A program made the translations under genes and the position numbers. A stretch of 64,000 bases of DNA, taken from the NCBI RefSeq assembly GCF_008704555.1, contig NZ_CP023702.1, positions 2,604,001 through 2,668,000 of the forward strand, in the 5' to 3' direction. Position 1 is the stretch's first letter, and each line of letters starts with the position of its first letter. Positions 1-9,235 of the stretch are shown here, piece after piece. The notes under the pieces were generated by a model. That model was not told the origin of the DNA. It worked only from the letters and a program-made list of their open reading frames with translations, and made no database searches. The DNA comes from Streptomyces nitrosporeus (lineage in GTDB: Bacteria > Actinomycetota > Actinomycetes > Streptomycetales > Streptomycetaceae).

Positions 1-1495
1 TGCCCGCGGCACCGCGCACGGTCTCCTGGCTGTCCAGGGTAAGGCCGGCCTTCTCCGGGTCGAGCTGCTGCTTCCTGCCGTCCACGGAGAGCTGGAGAGG
101 AGCGTGGACACGCTTCCCGAAGGCGGCTTCCAGCCTGGAGACCGCCTCCTCCTTCGTGCCTCCGCCGATGTCCACACCGAGGACGGTGGTGCCCTTGGGA
201 ACCTCCGAGTGGTTCATCAGGAGCCCGGCACCGTACGCGACGCCCAGCAGGACCACGAGACCGGCGCCCAGCAGGACCAGCTTGGAGCGCCCCTTCCTGG
301 CGGGCGGCGCGGGCCTCGGCTCCGGCTCGGGGGCCGGGGCCGCGGGCCTGCCGGAACCAGGGCGTCCGGGTGCGGCGGGGCCGCCGCCGGGCCCGCCGGG
401 GAACGGCGGGCGGGGCTCGGCGGGCACCACCGGGACACCGCTGGTGAGGGTGTCGCCGGAGACGTTGCCGCCGGGCTTCGGACCGGGGGCGGGAGCGGGC
501 GCCTGCGGCGTCAGGATCGCCGTGTCGTCCGACATCCGCGGCGGTACGCCGCCGGGCGCCCCGGGGGCCGGAGCGGCGCCGCGGGGGACCGTCTGGCCGG
601 TCTGGGGCGGACCGAAGATCTTGTCGAGGTCGGGGGTCAGGGACGAACTCCCGGTGACCGGACCGGCGGTGGGCCCGGAGGGCTCCGCCGCGGGGCCGCC
701 CGGAGCGTCCGTACCGAGCGCGTCGAGGCCGCTGCGCTCCCGCCGGGGCGCACCCGCGCCCGGCGGCGGACCGTCCGAGCCGTACGGCCGGCTGTCGCGG
801 CGCGGCAGGGGCGAACCGCCCTGCGGGGCCGCCGGCCCGCCCGCCCCGGGGCCGGGTACCGGACCGGGAGCGGAACCCGGGCCGGGAACGAACCCGGATC
901 CCGGCCCCGCGCCCGTCCCGCCGCCCGGAGCGGGGACCTGGCCGGAACCGCCACCCGTACCGGGACCGGAACCCTGTCCGGGACCGGAAGCCTGTCCGGG
1001 ACCGGACTCCGGACCGGGGGCCTTGCGCGGCGCGAACCAGTCGCTGCCGCTCTTCTCCTTGGCGGGCTTGCCCTCGGGCGCCTCACCGTCCGGGCGGCCC
1101 CCCTCCCGCACCTGGGGCGCGGCGGCGCCGCGTTCATGGGTGACGGCGTCGCTCCCGGAGGGCGCGGGTACGCCCGGCCGGGGGGTGCTGCCGGTGCGCT
1201 CGGCGTCCGGGCGGCCCTCGGCCGCGTCGGTGTCGCTCACCGGCGTACGCATGACGACGGGCGGGATCGGACGCGAACCCGGGATGTTGATCCGGATACG
1301 GGTCGTCAGCGTCGTCTCCGTCCTGGGCTCCTCGGGCTGCGGCGGGCCCGCAGGCTCGGGAGCCTCCCCCTGCCCGTCCTCGGACGGGTGGAGCGACGGA
1401 TACCGGCGTGATCCGTACGGCGGCGTACCCGACGGGTACGCGGCCCCTCCACGCCCCTGGGGCCCGGAGGGCGAACTGTCAGTTTCACGACTCAA
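1..1495 (-). CDS. Membrane protein with PG_binding_4/VanW-type extracellular domain (partial, C-terminus outside window)
   Basis: The reading frame is open from position 1495 to the left edge, so about 498 N-terminal residues are visible. Residues 1-400 are Pro/Gly/Ala-rich, hydrophilic and low in complexity, probably a disordered cytoplasmic region. A single membrane helix follows at about residues 405-427 (core LVLLGAGLVVLLGVAYGAG). After it comes an extracellular segment with VPKGTTVLGVDIGGGTKEEA, typical of the peptidoglycan-binding domain (PG_binding_4) found in YkuD- and VanW-type proteins. A TTG start at 1495 is proposed because GGGAG lies 8 nt upstream and the frame has no better start; the first in-frame ATG is far inside at 1252. 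The catalytic part, if any, lies outside the window, so L,D-transpeptidase versus VanW type cannot be decided. Confidence 0.75.
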   Translation of the reverse strand, partial: MSRETDSSPSGPQGRGGAAYPSGTPPYGSRRYPSLHPSEDGQGEAPEPAGPPQPEEPRTETTLTTRIRINIPGSRPIPPVVMRTPVSDTDAAEGRPDAERTGSTPRPGVPAPSGSDAVTHERGAAAPQVREGGRPDGEAPEGKPAKEKSGSDWFAPRKAPGPESGPGQASGPGQGSGPGTGGGSGQVPAPGGGTGAGPGSGFVPGPGSAPGPVPGPGAGGPAAPQGGSPLPRRDSRPYGSDGPPPGAGAPRRERSGLDALGTDAPGGPAAEPSGPTAGPVTGSSSLTPDLDKIFGPPQTGQTVPRGAAPAPGAPGGVPPRMSDDTAILTPQAPAPAPGPKPGGNVSGDTLTSGVPVVPAEPRPPFPGGPGGGPAAPGRPGSGRPAAPAPEPEPRPAPPARKGRSKLVLLGAGLVVLLGVAYGAGLLMNHSEVPKGTTVLGVDIGGGTKEEAVSRLEAAFGKRVHAPLQLSVDGRKQQLDPEKAGLTLDSQETVRGAAG

Positions 1496-1630
1496 AGCAG
1501 GTTCTCCCGATTGGCTCCGCCGCCCGTACTTCCCCCATGCCGCAGGCCAGGGGACGGCTCGGCGCGCGCACTACCTTACTGGCCGCAGCCGTAGGACATT
1601 CCGCTCGTGTGCGTGAGGGGAAGGCGCCCG

Positions 1631-1659
1631 CCCCTCCCCGCGGCGGCGGCGGGGAGGCG
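1631..1659 (-). terminator. Hairpin after the mshB/DUF6113 pair
   Basis: A G/C-rich stem (CCCCTCCCCGC paired with GCGGGGAGGCG, one mismatch) starts 11 nt past the stop codon of the DUF6113 gene and separates it from the next gene on the same strand. It has no T-run, as is common in Streptomyces. Confidence 0.5.
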
Positions 1660-1670
1660 GACGCAGCACC

Positions 1671-2132
1671 TCACGTACCGGGCGGGCGGGGGCCGTCGGC
1701 CGGATACGGCAGCCGCGACATCGTGGCACACATCACAGCGATGCCCATCGTGCCGAGCATGAAGAGCGCGAGCCCGAGCTCCTCGCCGAAGACGAAGTCG
1801 CCCTCGGGCCGCCCGCCCAGCAGCAGGACCACCACGACGAACCAGCCCACCGCGGGCGCCAGCGCGCCGAGCTGGGTACCGGTCAGCACCCGGCCGCCGT
1901 AGAAGACCCCCGCCGCCGCCAGCAGCGCCAGCAGCAGTCCGCCCGGGAACAGCGCCCCCTGGAGCAGCGTGCCGGCCAGTCCGACGGCCGCGCCCAGCAC
2001 CGCGAGGCCGGCGTACGCGGCGATCCGGCCGGGCTTCGGCGCGGCCGCCAGGCCGGTGGGCTCCGGGGCCCGGGGCGGGGCGTTGGTGCGCGGCGCCCGC
2101 GAGGAGGCGCGCGGTCTCTGCCTGCTGCTCAT
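1671..2132 (-). CDS. DUF6113-like membrane protein
   Basis: A 153-aa protein with a basic, Pro/Arg-rich N-terminus of about 35 residues followed by four hydrophobic segments (about residues 37-57, 62-80, 88-105 and 118-138), so a small integral membrane protein. Its ATG overlaps the mshB stop codon by 4 nt (ATGA), which implies translational coupling. It looks like the DUF6113 family that often follows mshB in Streptomyces; that placement is from memory. Function is unknown and no catalytic motif is visible. Confidence 0.75.
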   Translation of the reverse strand: MSSRQRPRASSRAPRTNAPPRAPEPTGLAAAPKPGRIAAYAGLAVLGAAVGLAGTLLQGALFPGGLLLALLAAAGVFYGGRVLTGTQLGALAPAVGWFVVVVLLLGGRPEGDFVFGEELGLALFMLGTMGIAVMCATMSRLPYPADGPRPPGT

Positions 2133-3046
2133 GTCCGTGCTCCCGGTGCGGCCGCCACGTCCGGCAGTCCCGCGAAGAGGTCGTGCTCCCTGGCGCCGGG
2201 GCCGCCGCCCGAGGGGCCCCGCACCAACTCGTAGTACTCGGTGGTGAAGACGGGCTGACCGAGGTCGTTCGAAAGAGCGAAGAAGGGGCCGTCCACCGCG
2301 ATCTGGGTGGCGTGTGCCCGCATGGCCACCGTCTTCGCCCCGGCGTGGGCGGTGCCGTCGATCTCGGTGGTGATCCGCCCGTCGTCCACCACCCCGGGGA
2401 CGTCACCGACCTCGGCGACACCGCCGAAGGCGTCCGGCGCGGTCTCCCGCAGCCGGGCGAAGGCGGCCTCGGCCACGGTGCGCGGCACCCGGTTCCAGTA
2501 GATCTTCGCCACGGTGTGCGCTTCGCCGGGCACCGCGCCGTACGCGGTGTCCCCGGCCAGTTCGGCGGCGCGCATCGCGACCCGGTGGGCCTGGATGTGG
2601 TCGGGGTGGCCGTAACCGCCGTCGGGGTCGTAGGTGACGAGGACCTGGGGCCGCACCGAGCGGATCACCTCCGCCAGGAGCCCGGCCGCCTCGTCCACGT
2701 CGGCGTCCCAGAAGGCACCCGGCCGGTGGTTCTGCTCGGTGCCCATCATCCCGGAGTCCCGGTACCGCCCGGCGCCGCCCAGGAAGCGGTGGTCGGTGAC
2801 GCCCAGCGCCTTCATCGCGGCGGCGAGCTCGCCGGCGCGGTGGGCGCCCAGGGTGCCGTCCCGGTCGGCGGCGAGGTGCGCCAGGTCCGGCGGGATCACC
2901 TCGCCCTCTTCGCCGAGCGTGCAGGTCACCAGGGTGACGTGGGCCCCCTCGGCCGCGTATCTGGCCATGGTGGCACCGTTGTTGATCGACTCGTCGTCGG
3001 GGTGCGCGTGCACCAGCAGCAGACGGCGGGCGGGATGGTCCTTCAT
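2129..3046 (-). CDS. mshB: Mycothiol biosynthesis deacetylase MshB
   Basis: A 305-aa zinc deacetylase of the PIG-L/LmbE fold. It removes the acetyl group from N-acetyl-glucosaminyl-inositol, the second stage of biosynthesis of mycothiol, the actinobacterial low-molecular-weight thiol. The N-terminal metal motif HAHPDDE is at residues 13-19, and the second His motif GYGHPDH is near residue 145. Length and overall pattern match MshB rather than the related amidase Mca. The ATG at 3046 has no Shine-Dalgarno sequence but has TAGGCT 6 nt upstream, suggesting a leaderless mRNA. It is followed by the overlapping DUF6113 gene. Confidence 0.95.
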   Translation of the reverse strand: MKDHPARRLLLVHAHPDDESINNGATMARYAAEGAHVTLVTCTLGEEGEVIPPDLAHLAADRDGTLGAHRAGELAAAMKALGVTDHRFLGGAGRYRDSGMMGTEQNHRPGAFWDADVDEAAGLLAEVIRSVRPQVLVTYDPDGGYGHPDHIQAHRVAMRAAELAGDTAYGAVPGEAHTVAKIYWNRVPRTVAEAAFARLRETAPDAFGGVAEVGDVPGVVDDGRITTEIDGTAHAGAKTVAMRAHATQIAVDGPFFALSNDLGQPVFTTEYYELVRGPSGGGPGAREHDLFAGLPDVAAAPGART

Positions 3047-3052
3047 GGGACC

Positions 3053-3058
3053 AGCCTA
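3053..3058 (-). promoter_or_regulatory. -10 element for a leaderless mshB mRNA
   Basis: On the minus strand TAGGCT (TANNNT) ends 6 nt before the ATG, placing the probable transcription start at the start codon. No clear -35 was seen and there is no ribosome binding site in between. Confidence 0.45.
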
Positions 3059-3133
3059 CGAGCAGCCCGGCCCCGCGGCCGACCGCCCCACGCCCGGGTG
3101 CCCGGCGCCTTCCCCCGGGGCCGGGCCCGGCCG

Positions 3134-3328
3134 TCAGAACTTGATGCCCCCGATCATGCTCGACACGTTCGACGTCACCTCCGAGATGGTCGGGGCGATC
3201 GAGGAGCTCGCGAGATAGAAGCCGAGCAGCATGCAGACCACCGCGTGTCCGCCCTTCAGTCCGGATTTCCGGATCAGCAGGAAGACGACGATCGCCAGCA
3301 GCACCACCACCGAAATCGAGAGTGCCAC
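3134..3328 (-). CDS. Small two-helix membrane protein, unknown function
   Basis: A 64-aa protein with an N-terminal hydrophobic helix (ISVVVLLAIVVFLLI, residues 4-18), a short basic linker (RKSGLKGGH) and a second apolar segment (VVCMLLGFYLASSSIA, about residues 30-45), ending in a Ser/Thr-rich tail. The ATG is preceded by GGAGG (plus-strand positions 3336-3340) at a normal distance. It lies 87 nt upstream of mshB on the same strand and is divergent from the S9 peptidase. The motif is conserved-looking, but I do not recognise a named family. Confidence 0.65.
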   Translation of the reverse strand: MALSISVVVLLAIVVFLLIRKSGLKGGHAVVCMLLGFYLASSSIAPTISEVTSNVSSMIGGIKF

Positions 3329-3481
3329 GGCGGTTCACCTCCATCGGTACGGTCGGGACAGGCAGCACACATGGAGCCGGCGGGTTCCTACCCACCGAGC
3401 GCTACGAATCATAACTATCCGTGCCGACGCATCGATCGGTGCACAGCAGCACGAGGGGCGCACGGACCGGCGCCCCGGGAC

Positions 3482-3487
3482 TAGGTT
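3482..3487 (+). promoter_or_regulatory. -10 element for a leaderless S9 peptidase mRNA
   Basis: TAGGTT is followed by 7 nt and the ATG at 3495. No Shine-Dalgarno sequence is present, which supports this start over upstream in-frame codons. Confidence 0.45.
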
Positions 3488-3494
3488 CGACGCC

Positions 3495-5621
3495 ATGACC
3501 TCGAAGAAGCTGTCTTTTCCCCGCCTGCACGCCCGGACCCAGCGATTCGCTCTCGGCGCACCCCGGGCCTTCACCGTCTCACCGGATGGGACGAGAGTGG
3601 TCTTTCTCAGGTCGGCGTCCGGCACCGACCGGGCCAACCGCCTGATGGTGCTGGACACCGGGACCGGCGAGGAACGCGTCGCGGCGGACCCCGGTGCCCT
3701 GCTGGGCGGTTCGGCGGAGAAGCTCTCCGCCGAGGAGCGTGCCCGCCGCGAGCGCACCCGGGAGGGATCGGCGGGCATCGTCGGCTACGCGCTGGACGGC
3801 GCGGCCGAGTTGGCGGCCTTCGCCCTCTCCGGCACGGTGTACGTCGCCGAGCTGCGGGCGGGTACGGCGCGCGCCCTGCCGGTGCCCGGCCCGGTCATCG
3901 ACCCCAGGCCCTCCCCCGACGGCAGGCACGTCGCCTATGTCTCACGCGGCGCCCTGCGGGTCGTGGGGGCGGACGGCGGGGGTGACCGGCCGCTCGCCGA
4001 ACCGGAGGACGGGCACACGGTGTACGGCCTCGCGGAGTTCGTCGCGGCCGAGGAGATGGGCCGCCACCGGGGCTTCTGGTGGTCCCCGGACTCGGACCGG
4101 CTGCTGGTGGCCCGCGTGGACGACCGTGCCGTCCAGCGGTGGTGGATCGCGGATCCGGCGAACCCGGGCAGCAAGCCCGCCGAGGTCGCCTATCCGGCCG
4201 CCGGCACGGCCGACGCCGAGGTACGGCTCTTCCTGACGGACCTGGACGGCACCCGTACCGAAGTTGTCTGGGATCGCACCCGCTTCCCGTACCTGGCCCG
4301 GGTCCACTGGTCCGCCCACGGTGCCCCGCTGCTGCTGGTCCAGGCCCGTGACCAGCGCAGTCAGCTGCATCTGGCGGTGGACACGGAGAGCGGGGCGACC
4401 CGCACGGTCCATGTGGACGAGGACGATGTCTGGCTGGATCTTTTCGCCGGTGTACCGGCCTGGGCACCGGACGGAAGGCTCGTGCGCGTCGCCGACGAGG
4501 GCGGGGCGCGGGTGCTCTCGGTCGGCGACCGCCCGCTGACCGGACCGCAGCTGCACATCCAGGCGGTCCTGGACATCGGGGAGTCGGACGTCCTGGTGTC
4601 GGCGGTCGCGGGTGAGGAAGCGGCGGAGCCGGAGACCGGCCAGGTCCACGTCTACCGGGTCAACGAGCTGGGCGTGGAGCGGGTCAGCGAGGGCGCGGGC
4701 GTCCACACGGCGGTGCGCGGGGGCGGGGTGACGGTGCTGCTCTCGGCCACCCTCGACCGCCCGGGGACGGCCGTGCGCGTCCTGCGGGACGGCAAGCGGA
4801 TCGCCTCGGTCGCCAGCCTCGCCGAGTCCCCCGGACTGACGGCCGCGCCCGTACTGACCGAGGGGGGCGCACGCCGCATTCCGTGCGCCGTGCTGCTCCC
4901 CACCGGCTACAAGGAATCCGACGGTCCGCTTCCGGTCCTGATGGACCCGTACGGCGGCCCGCACGGCCGCCGGGTCGTCGCCGCGCACAACGCGCACCTG
5001 ACGTCCCAGTGGTTCGCGGACCAGGGCTTCGCGGTGGTCGTCGCGGACGGCCGCGGCGCCCCCGGCCGCTCGCCCGCCTGGGAGAAGGCGGTACGGGACG
5101 ACTTCACCCTCACCCTGGACGACCAGGTGGAAGCCCTGCACGCCCTGGCCGGCCGCTTCCCGCTGGACCTGACGAAGGTCGCCATGCGCGGCTGGTCGTA
5201 CGGCGGTTACCTCTCCGGTCTCGCGGTGCTGCGCCGCCCCGACGTCTTCCACGCGGCCGTCGTGGGCGCCCCGGTCACGGACTGGCGGCTCTACGACACG
5301 CACTACACGGAGCGCTATCTCGGCGACCCCGCGGCGCAGCCGGAGGTGTACGCGGCCAGCTCCCTGGTCACCGACGAGGGTCTGTCACGCCCGGCCGCCG
5401 AGGTGCGCCCGATGCTGATCGTCCACGGGCTCGCCGACGACAACGTGGTGGTCGCGCACGCCCTGCGCCTCTCCTCGGCCCTGCTGGCGGCGGGGCGCCC
5501 GCACGAGGTGCTGCCGCTGAGCGGGGTGACCCACATGACCCCGCAGGAGCAGGTGGCCGAGAACCTGCTCCTGCTCCAGGTGGACTTCCTGAAGCGGTCC
5601 CTGGGCCTGCCGCGCGCCTGA
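3495..5621 (+). CDS. S9 family peptidase (DPP-IV type dipeptidyl aminopeptidase)
   Basis: A 708-aa serine peptidase. Residues about 30-430 form an N-terminal beta-propeller of the DPPIV_N type, and residues about 470-708 an alpha/beta-hydrolase catalytic domain. The catalytic triad can be read directly: Ser568 in GWSYGG, Asp648 in HGLADDN and His680 in GVTHM. There is no signal peptide, so it is probably cytoplasmic and would trim imported or internal proline-containing peptides. The frame is open upstream to 3231, but that extension does not look like coding sequence, and the -10 element just before 3495 favours this ATG. Its position near two oligopeptide importers fits a role in peptide utilisation; that link is inference. 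Confidence 0.92.
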   Translation: MTSKKLSFPRLHARTQRFALGAPRAFTVSPDGTRVVFLRSASGTDRANRLMVLDTGTGEERVAADPGALLGGSAEKLSAEERARRERTREGSAGIVGYALDGAAELAAFALSGTVYVAELRAGTARALPVPGPVIDPRPSPDGRHVAYVSRGALRVVGADGGGDRPLAEPEDGHTVYGLAEFVAAEEMGRHRGFWWSPDSDRLLVARVDDRAVQRWWIADPANPGSKPAEVAYPAAGTADAEVRLFLTDLDGTRTEVVWDRTRFPYLARVHWSAHGAPLLLVQARDQRSQLHLAVDTESGATRTVHVDEDDVWLDLFAGVPAWAPDGRLVRVADEGGARVLSVGDRPLTGPQLHIQAVLDIGESDVLVSAVAGEEAAEPETGQVHVYRVNELGVERVSEGAGVHTAVRGGGVTVLLSATLDRPGTAVRVLRDGKRIASVASLAESPGLTAAPVLTEGGARRIPCAVLLPTGYKESDGPLPVLMDPYGGPHGRRVVAAHNAHLTSQWFADQGFAVVVADGRGAPGRSPAWEKAVRDDFTLTLDDQVEALHALAGRFPLDLTKVAMRGWSYGGYLSGLAVLRRPDVFHAAVVGAPVTDWRLYDTHYTERYLGDPAAQPEVYAASSLVTDEGLSRPAAEVRPMLIVHGLADDNVVVAHALRLSSALLAAGRPHEVLPLSGVTHMTPQEQVAENLLLLQVDFLKRSLGLPRA

Positions 5622-5659
5622 GGACCGTCCCCTCCCGGCCGCGGGCCGTCGCCGCGGGG

Positions 5660-6748
5660 TCACCAGCCGGGCGGTACCGGCCCCGGCGGCGGCGGGGCCG
5701 GCGGGGCCCCGGGCGGCGGCCCGAACCCGCCGGTGCCCCCCGGCTGCGGGTAGCCGTAGCCATGGCCGGGGGCGGGGCCGGCCGGCGGGTAGCCGTAGCC
5801 CTCGGGCGGGTAGCCGTAACCGCCGTAGCCGGGGTCCTGCCGGTCGTCGGCCGTCCCCCGGGGGGCGAGGGCGAGCAGGGCCGCCGCTCCCGCGAGGGCG
5901 AGGAGGAACGAGGTGGCCACGTTCAGCTGGTATTCGAGGGTGAGCTCGCCGAAGTGCTCCAGCACCTCGTGGTGGGCGGCCTGGGCGATGGCGAGGGCGC
6001 CCGAGACCAGCAGGAAACCTCCCGCGGTCAGACCGAGCGGCCGGGCGTGGACGGCCCTGAAGAGCGCGGTCCACGCCGCCACCAGGCAGGCGGCCGAGAG
6101 CGCCACGCTGTTCCAGCCGGGCGGGGCGCCGGTCAGCGACACCGGGATCGCGTCCCCGCCGGTGAACCAGTCCGGGTAGACCGCGTCGGGGAGGACGAAC
6201 AGCCGCCGGATCTCCCACGCCACCGACACGGCACCGGCGGTCCCGAGCGCCAGGAAGGCCACGACCCCGGCTCCCTGGGCGGGCCGGGCGGGCAGCGGCT
6301 CGTAGGCGTCCGCGGGCTGTCCGCGCCCCGCGCTCCCGGTGACGATCAGCGCGAGGGCGGCGGCCAGGACCACGAAGGCGCTGACCAGCGCCCGGGTCCG
6401 CAGTTCGTCGCTGTAGCGCCCGTCCATCCAGGAGGAGCCGGCCGACCAGACGGAGGGCAGCCGCAGGACGAAGGCGACCACGCCGGTGACCACCATCGTG
6501 GCGGCGGCGGCCGTGGAGTGCCGGACGGTGGCGCCGGCGACGGCCAGGACGGCGAACAGCACCGCGTCGGTCTGTGTGGTGGCGGGTGACGCCCCGGGGT
6601 GCGCGTCCGCGTAACCGGCCCAGAAGCGCAGCAGTTCGAGCGGTTCGTCCACCGCCAGGACGTCACGGACGATCCAGCAGACGACGACGGCCCCGAGCAC
6701 GGCGTACAGCACCGCGCCGGTGATCCTGGCTCCCCGGGTGAGTGTCAC
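5660..6748 (-). CDS. Integral membrane protein with Gly/Tyr/Pro-rich C-terminal tail
   Basis: A 362-aa protein from the GTG at 6748. It has about eight hydrophobic segments through residue 305. The hydrophilic tail of about 60 residues has repeated GYGYPP-like units and ends in a Pro/Gly run, as in many actinobacterial membrane proteins that bind partners through disordered tails. An upstream TTG at 6784 is in frame, but a promoter (TTGTCC, 17-nt spacer, GATTAT, 7 nt) points to the GTG at 6748 as a leaderless start. Convergent with the S9 peptidase gene, 38 nt apart. Function unknown. Confidence 0.7.
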   Translation of the reverse strand: MTLTRGARITGAVLYAVLGAVVVCWIVRDVLAVDEPLELLRFWAGYADAHPGASPATTQTDAVLFAVLAVAGATVRHSTAAAATMVVTGVVAFVLRLPSVWSAGSSWMDGRYSDELRTRALVSAFVVLAAALALIVTGSAGRGQPADAYEPLPARPAQGAGVVAFLALGTAGAVSVAWEIRRLFVLPDAVYPDWFTGGDAIPVSLTGAPPGWNSVALSAACLVAAWTALFRAVHARPLGLTAGGFLLVSGALAIAQAAHHEVLEHFGELTLEYQLNVATSFLLALAGAAALLALAPRGTADDRQDPGYGGYGYPPEGYGYPPAGPAPGHGYGYPQPGGTGGFGPPPGAPPAPPPPGPVPPGW

Positions 6749-6755
6749 CCCAGCG

Positions 6756-6784
6756 ATAATCCACCGCGCTACACGGTTGGACAA
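6756..6784 (-). promoter_or_regulatory. Promoter placing a leaderless start at 6748
   Basis: On the minus strand the -35 TTGTCC (6784-6779), a 17-nt spacer and the -10 GATTAT (6761-6756) lie 7 nt before the GTG at 6748. This decides between two in-frame starts. Confidence 0.55.
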
Positions 6785-6814
6785 GGGGGCCGGGGGCCGG
6801 GCGGGAAGGGAAGA

Positions 6815-6846
6815 CCGGCCGGGGCGGCGTGATGCGCCCCGGCCGG
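6815..6846 (-). terminator. Terminator of the second peptide importer operon
   Basis: A perfect 12-bp stem CCGGCCGGGGCG / CGCCCCGGCCGG with an 8-nt loop lies about 130 nt past the stop of the last gene in the operon. Confidence 0.6.
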
Positions 6847-6977
6847 CTCACGGCACCCGCACGGCCGTACGTTCTCCATGGTGGAGCGTTCGTATATCGG
6901 TGAGGTGACGGCCGGGTTGCCTCTGTGTTAGGTCCTGTCCGGGGTCCGCCGGGCAGGCCGTGACACCGCTTCCACGG

Positions 6978-8255
6978 TCATCCCGGATGGCCGCCGTCCC
7001 GCTCCCCGCCGTCCGGCTCCCCGCCGTCCCGCTCCCCTCCGTCCGGCTCCCCTCCGTCCGGCTCCCCGCCGGAGCGTGTGTGGCCGGTCCCGTCCCCGGT
7101 GTCCCGGGCGTCGGCGGGCTCGGGCGTCTCCAGCAGTCCCTCCGGCGGGACCACCTGCTTCTCCTCGGCGAAGTGGCAGGCCGAGTCGTGCCGGGCCGCC
7201 GTGTCCGAGTCCCGGAACACCGCCGGGACGGCCAGCAGGGGCACTTCGCGCGCGCACCGCTCCTGCGCCTTCCAGCAGCGGGTGCGGAAGCGGCAGCCCG
7301 ACGGGATGTTCGCCGGTGACGGTACGTCCCCGTGGAGGATGATCCGCTCGCGGTACTCACGGGCCGTCGGGTCGGGCACCGGGACGGCGGACAGCAGGGC
7401 CTGGGTGTAGGGGTGCGTCGGGTGGTCGTAGATCTCCTCGCCGGTGCCGGTCTCGACGATCCGGCCGAGGTACATCACGCCGACCCGGTCGGAGATGTGC
7501 CGCACGATCGACAGGTCGTGCGCGATGAACACGAAGCTCAGCCCGAACTCCGCCTGGAGCCGGTCCAGCAGGTTGACCACCTGCGCCTGTACCGACACGT
7601 CGAGCGCGGAGACCGGCTCGTCCGCGACGATGATCTCCGGGTTGAGGGCGAGGCCGCGGGCGATGCCGATGCGCTGGCGCTGGCCGCCGGAGAACTGGTG
7701 CGGGTAGCGGTTGATGTACTCCGGGTTCAGCCCGACGACGTCCAGCAGGTCCCGCACCCTCTGCCGCCGGCTGCCCTTGGGCGCCACCTCGGGGTGGATC
7801 TCGTACGGCTCCCCGATGATGTCGCCGACCGTCATCCGCGGGTTCAGCGAGGTGTACGGGTCCTGGAACACCATCTGGATGTTGCGGCGCACGGCCTTCA
7901 GCGCACGGCCGGACAGCTTGGTGACGTCCTCCCCCTTGTAGCGGATCGCGCCCCCGGTCGGGGGTTCCAGGTGGACCAGCATCCTGGCGACCGTCGACTT
8001 CCCGCAGCCGGACTCCCCCACGATGCCCAGCGTCTCTCCCGCCGAGAGGTCGAAGTCCACGCCGTCGACGGCCTTGACCGCGCCGGTCTGCTTCTTGAAG
8101 AGGATGCCCCGGGTCAGCGGGTAGTGCTTGACCAGTCCCCGTACCTGGAGGATCGGATCACCCTCCGCGTACGGCCGCCCTTCGCCGGATTCCCGTGCCA
8201 CGGCCTGGAGCGTGGCCCCGCCGCCGGCCGGACGGCCGGTGTCCTCAGCGCGCAT
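6978..8255 (-). CDS. Oligopeptide ABC transporter ATP-binding protein (OppF/DppF type)
   Basis: A 425-aa ATPase, the last gene of the left peptide importer operon. Walker A is GESGCGKST (residues 80-88), the signature SGGQRQR, Walker B IIVADEP, and the C-terminal oligopeptide/dipeptide domain has the FRTRC cysteine cluster ([14 protein letters not shown]) that in this family can hold an iron-sulfur cluster. It would pair with the 8245-9222 ATPase to drive import. The start overlaps the upstream stop by 11 nt. The C-terminus is unusual: about 50 acidic/Gly residues ending in [10 protein letters not shown] pentapeptides that the paralogue at 13046-14188 lacks. Confidence 0.92.
   Translation of the reverse strand: MRAEDTGRPAGGGATLQAVARESGEGRPYAEGDPILQVRGLVKHYPLTRGILFKKQTGAVKAVDGVDFDLSAGETLGIVGESGCGKSTVARMLVHLEPPTGGAIRYKGEDVTKLSGRALKAVRRNIQMVFQDPYTSLNPRMTVGDIIGEPYEIHPEVAPKGSRRQRVRDLLDVVGLNPEYINRYPHQFSGGQRQRIGIARGLALNPEIIVADEPVSALDVSVQAQVVNLLDRLQAEFGLSFVFIAHDLSIVRHISDRVGVMYLGRIVETGTGEEIYDHPTHPYTQALLSAVPVPDPTAREYRERIILHGDVPSPANIPSGCRFRTRCWKAQERCAREVPLLAVPAVFRDSDTAARHDSACHFAEEKQVVPPEGLLETPEPADARDTGDGTGHTRSGGEPDGGEPDGGERDGGEPDGGERDGGHPG
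6991..7065 (-). repeat. Five tandem 15-bp repeats encoding GGE(P/R)D
   Basis: Five consecutive 15-bp units differing at one or two positions, inside the 3' end of the importer ATPase gene. Being a multiple of three, unit gain or loss keeps the frame; each unit encodes GGEPD or GGERD. Confidence 0.85.
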
Positions 8256-9222
8256 CGAGCGTCTCCTTCCAGAAGTGGCAGGCGCTCCTGCGGTTCTCGT
8301 CCACGGTGTAGAGCGGCGGCTCGTCGGTACGGCACACCGGCCGGGCCATCGGGCAGCGCGGGTGGAAGGCGCAGCCGGGCGGGATGTGCAGCAGGTTGGG
8401 CGGCAGACCCTTGATCGCGTACAGTTCCTGGCCCTTCTGGTCCAGGCGCGGGATCGACCGCAGCAGGCCCTTGGTGTAGGGGTGGGCGGGTGCCCGGTAG
8501 ATGTCGTGGACGGGCGAGGTCTCCACGATGCGGCCGGCGTACATCACCGCGATCTTGTCGGCGACGTCGGCCACCACGCCGAGGTCGTGGGTGATGAGGA
8601 TCAGTCCCATGTTGAGTTCGCGCTGGAGCTCGGCGAGCAGGTCCATCACCTGGGCCTGGACGGTGACGTCCAGAGCGGTGGTCGGCTCGTCGGCGATGAT
8701 CAGCGAGGGTTCCAGCGCCATCGCCATGGCGATCATGATGCGCTGGCGCATACCGCCCGAGAACTGGTGCGGGTAGTCCCCCACCCGCTCGCGGGCGGCC
8801 GGGATGCGCACCCGGTCCATCAGCTCGACGGCCTTGGCCCTGGCGTCGGAACGGGACATCCCCCGGTGCACGACGAACATCTCGCCGAGCTGGTCCCCCA
8901 CGCTGAGCACCGGGTTCAGCGAGGACAGCGCGTCCTGGAAGATCATGGCCATCTCCTGGCCGCGGATCCTGCGGCGTTCCTCGGCCTTGAGTTTCAGCAG
9001 GTCGCGGTCCTTGAAGATGATCTCGCCCCCGCTGATCCGCCCCGGCGGCATGTCGAGGATGCCCATGATCGCCTGGGCGGTGACGGACTTGCCCGACCCG
9101 GACTCGCCGAGCACGGCCAGCGTCTGCCCCGCCTCCACGCTGTAGTTGACCCCGTTGACGGCCTGGGCCACGCCGTCGCGGGTGTGGAACTCCACGTGCA
9201 GGTCGCGCACTTCGAGCAGCAT
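8245..9222 (-). CDS. Oligopeptide ABC transporter ATP-binding protein (OppD/DppD type)
   Basis: A 325-aa ATPase with Walker A GESGSGKS (residues 39-46), signature SGGMRQR, Walker B LIIADEP followed by TTALDVT, and a C-terminal oligo_HPY domain with Cys motif CAFHPRCPMARPVC. It forms the NTPase dimer with the downstream gene product. It is the fourth gene of the operon, 13 nt after the permease gene, with a minus-strand Shine-Dalgarno element in that gap. It is closely related to residues about 22-352 of the ATPase at 14181-15239. Confidence 0.93.
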   Translation of the reverse strand: MLLEVRDLHVEFHTRDGVAQAVNGVNYSVEAGQTLAVLGESGSGKSVTAQAIMGILDMPPGRISGGEIIFKDRDLLKLKAEERRRIRGQEMAMIFQDALSSLNPVLSVGDQLGEMFVVHRGMSRSDARAKAVELMDRVRIPAARERVGDYPHQFSGGMRQRIMIAMAMALEPSLIIADEPTTALDVTVQAQVMDLLAELQRELNMGLILITHDLGVVADVADKIAVMYAGRIVETSPVHDIYRAPAHPYTKGLLRSIPRLDQKGQELYAIKGLPPNLLHIPPGCAFHPRCPMARPVCRTDEPPLYTVDENRRSACHFWKETLDAR

Positions 9223-9235
9223 GGCGGTGGACTCC

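Noticed and set aside
104..1616. Long plus-strand open frames at the left edge
   Set aside because: They are Gly/Arg/Pro-rich shadows of the minus-strand PG_binding_4 gene, whose frame encodes a convincing membrane helix and domain.
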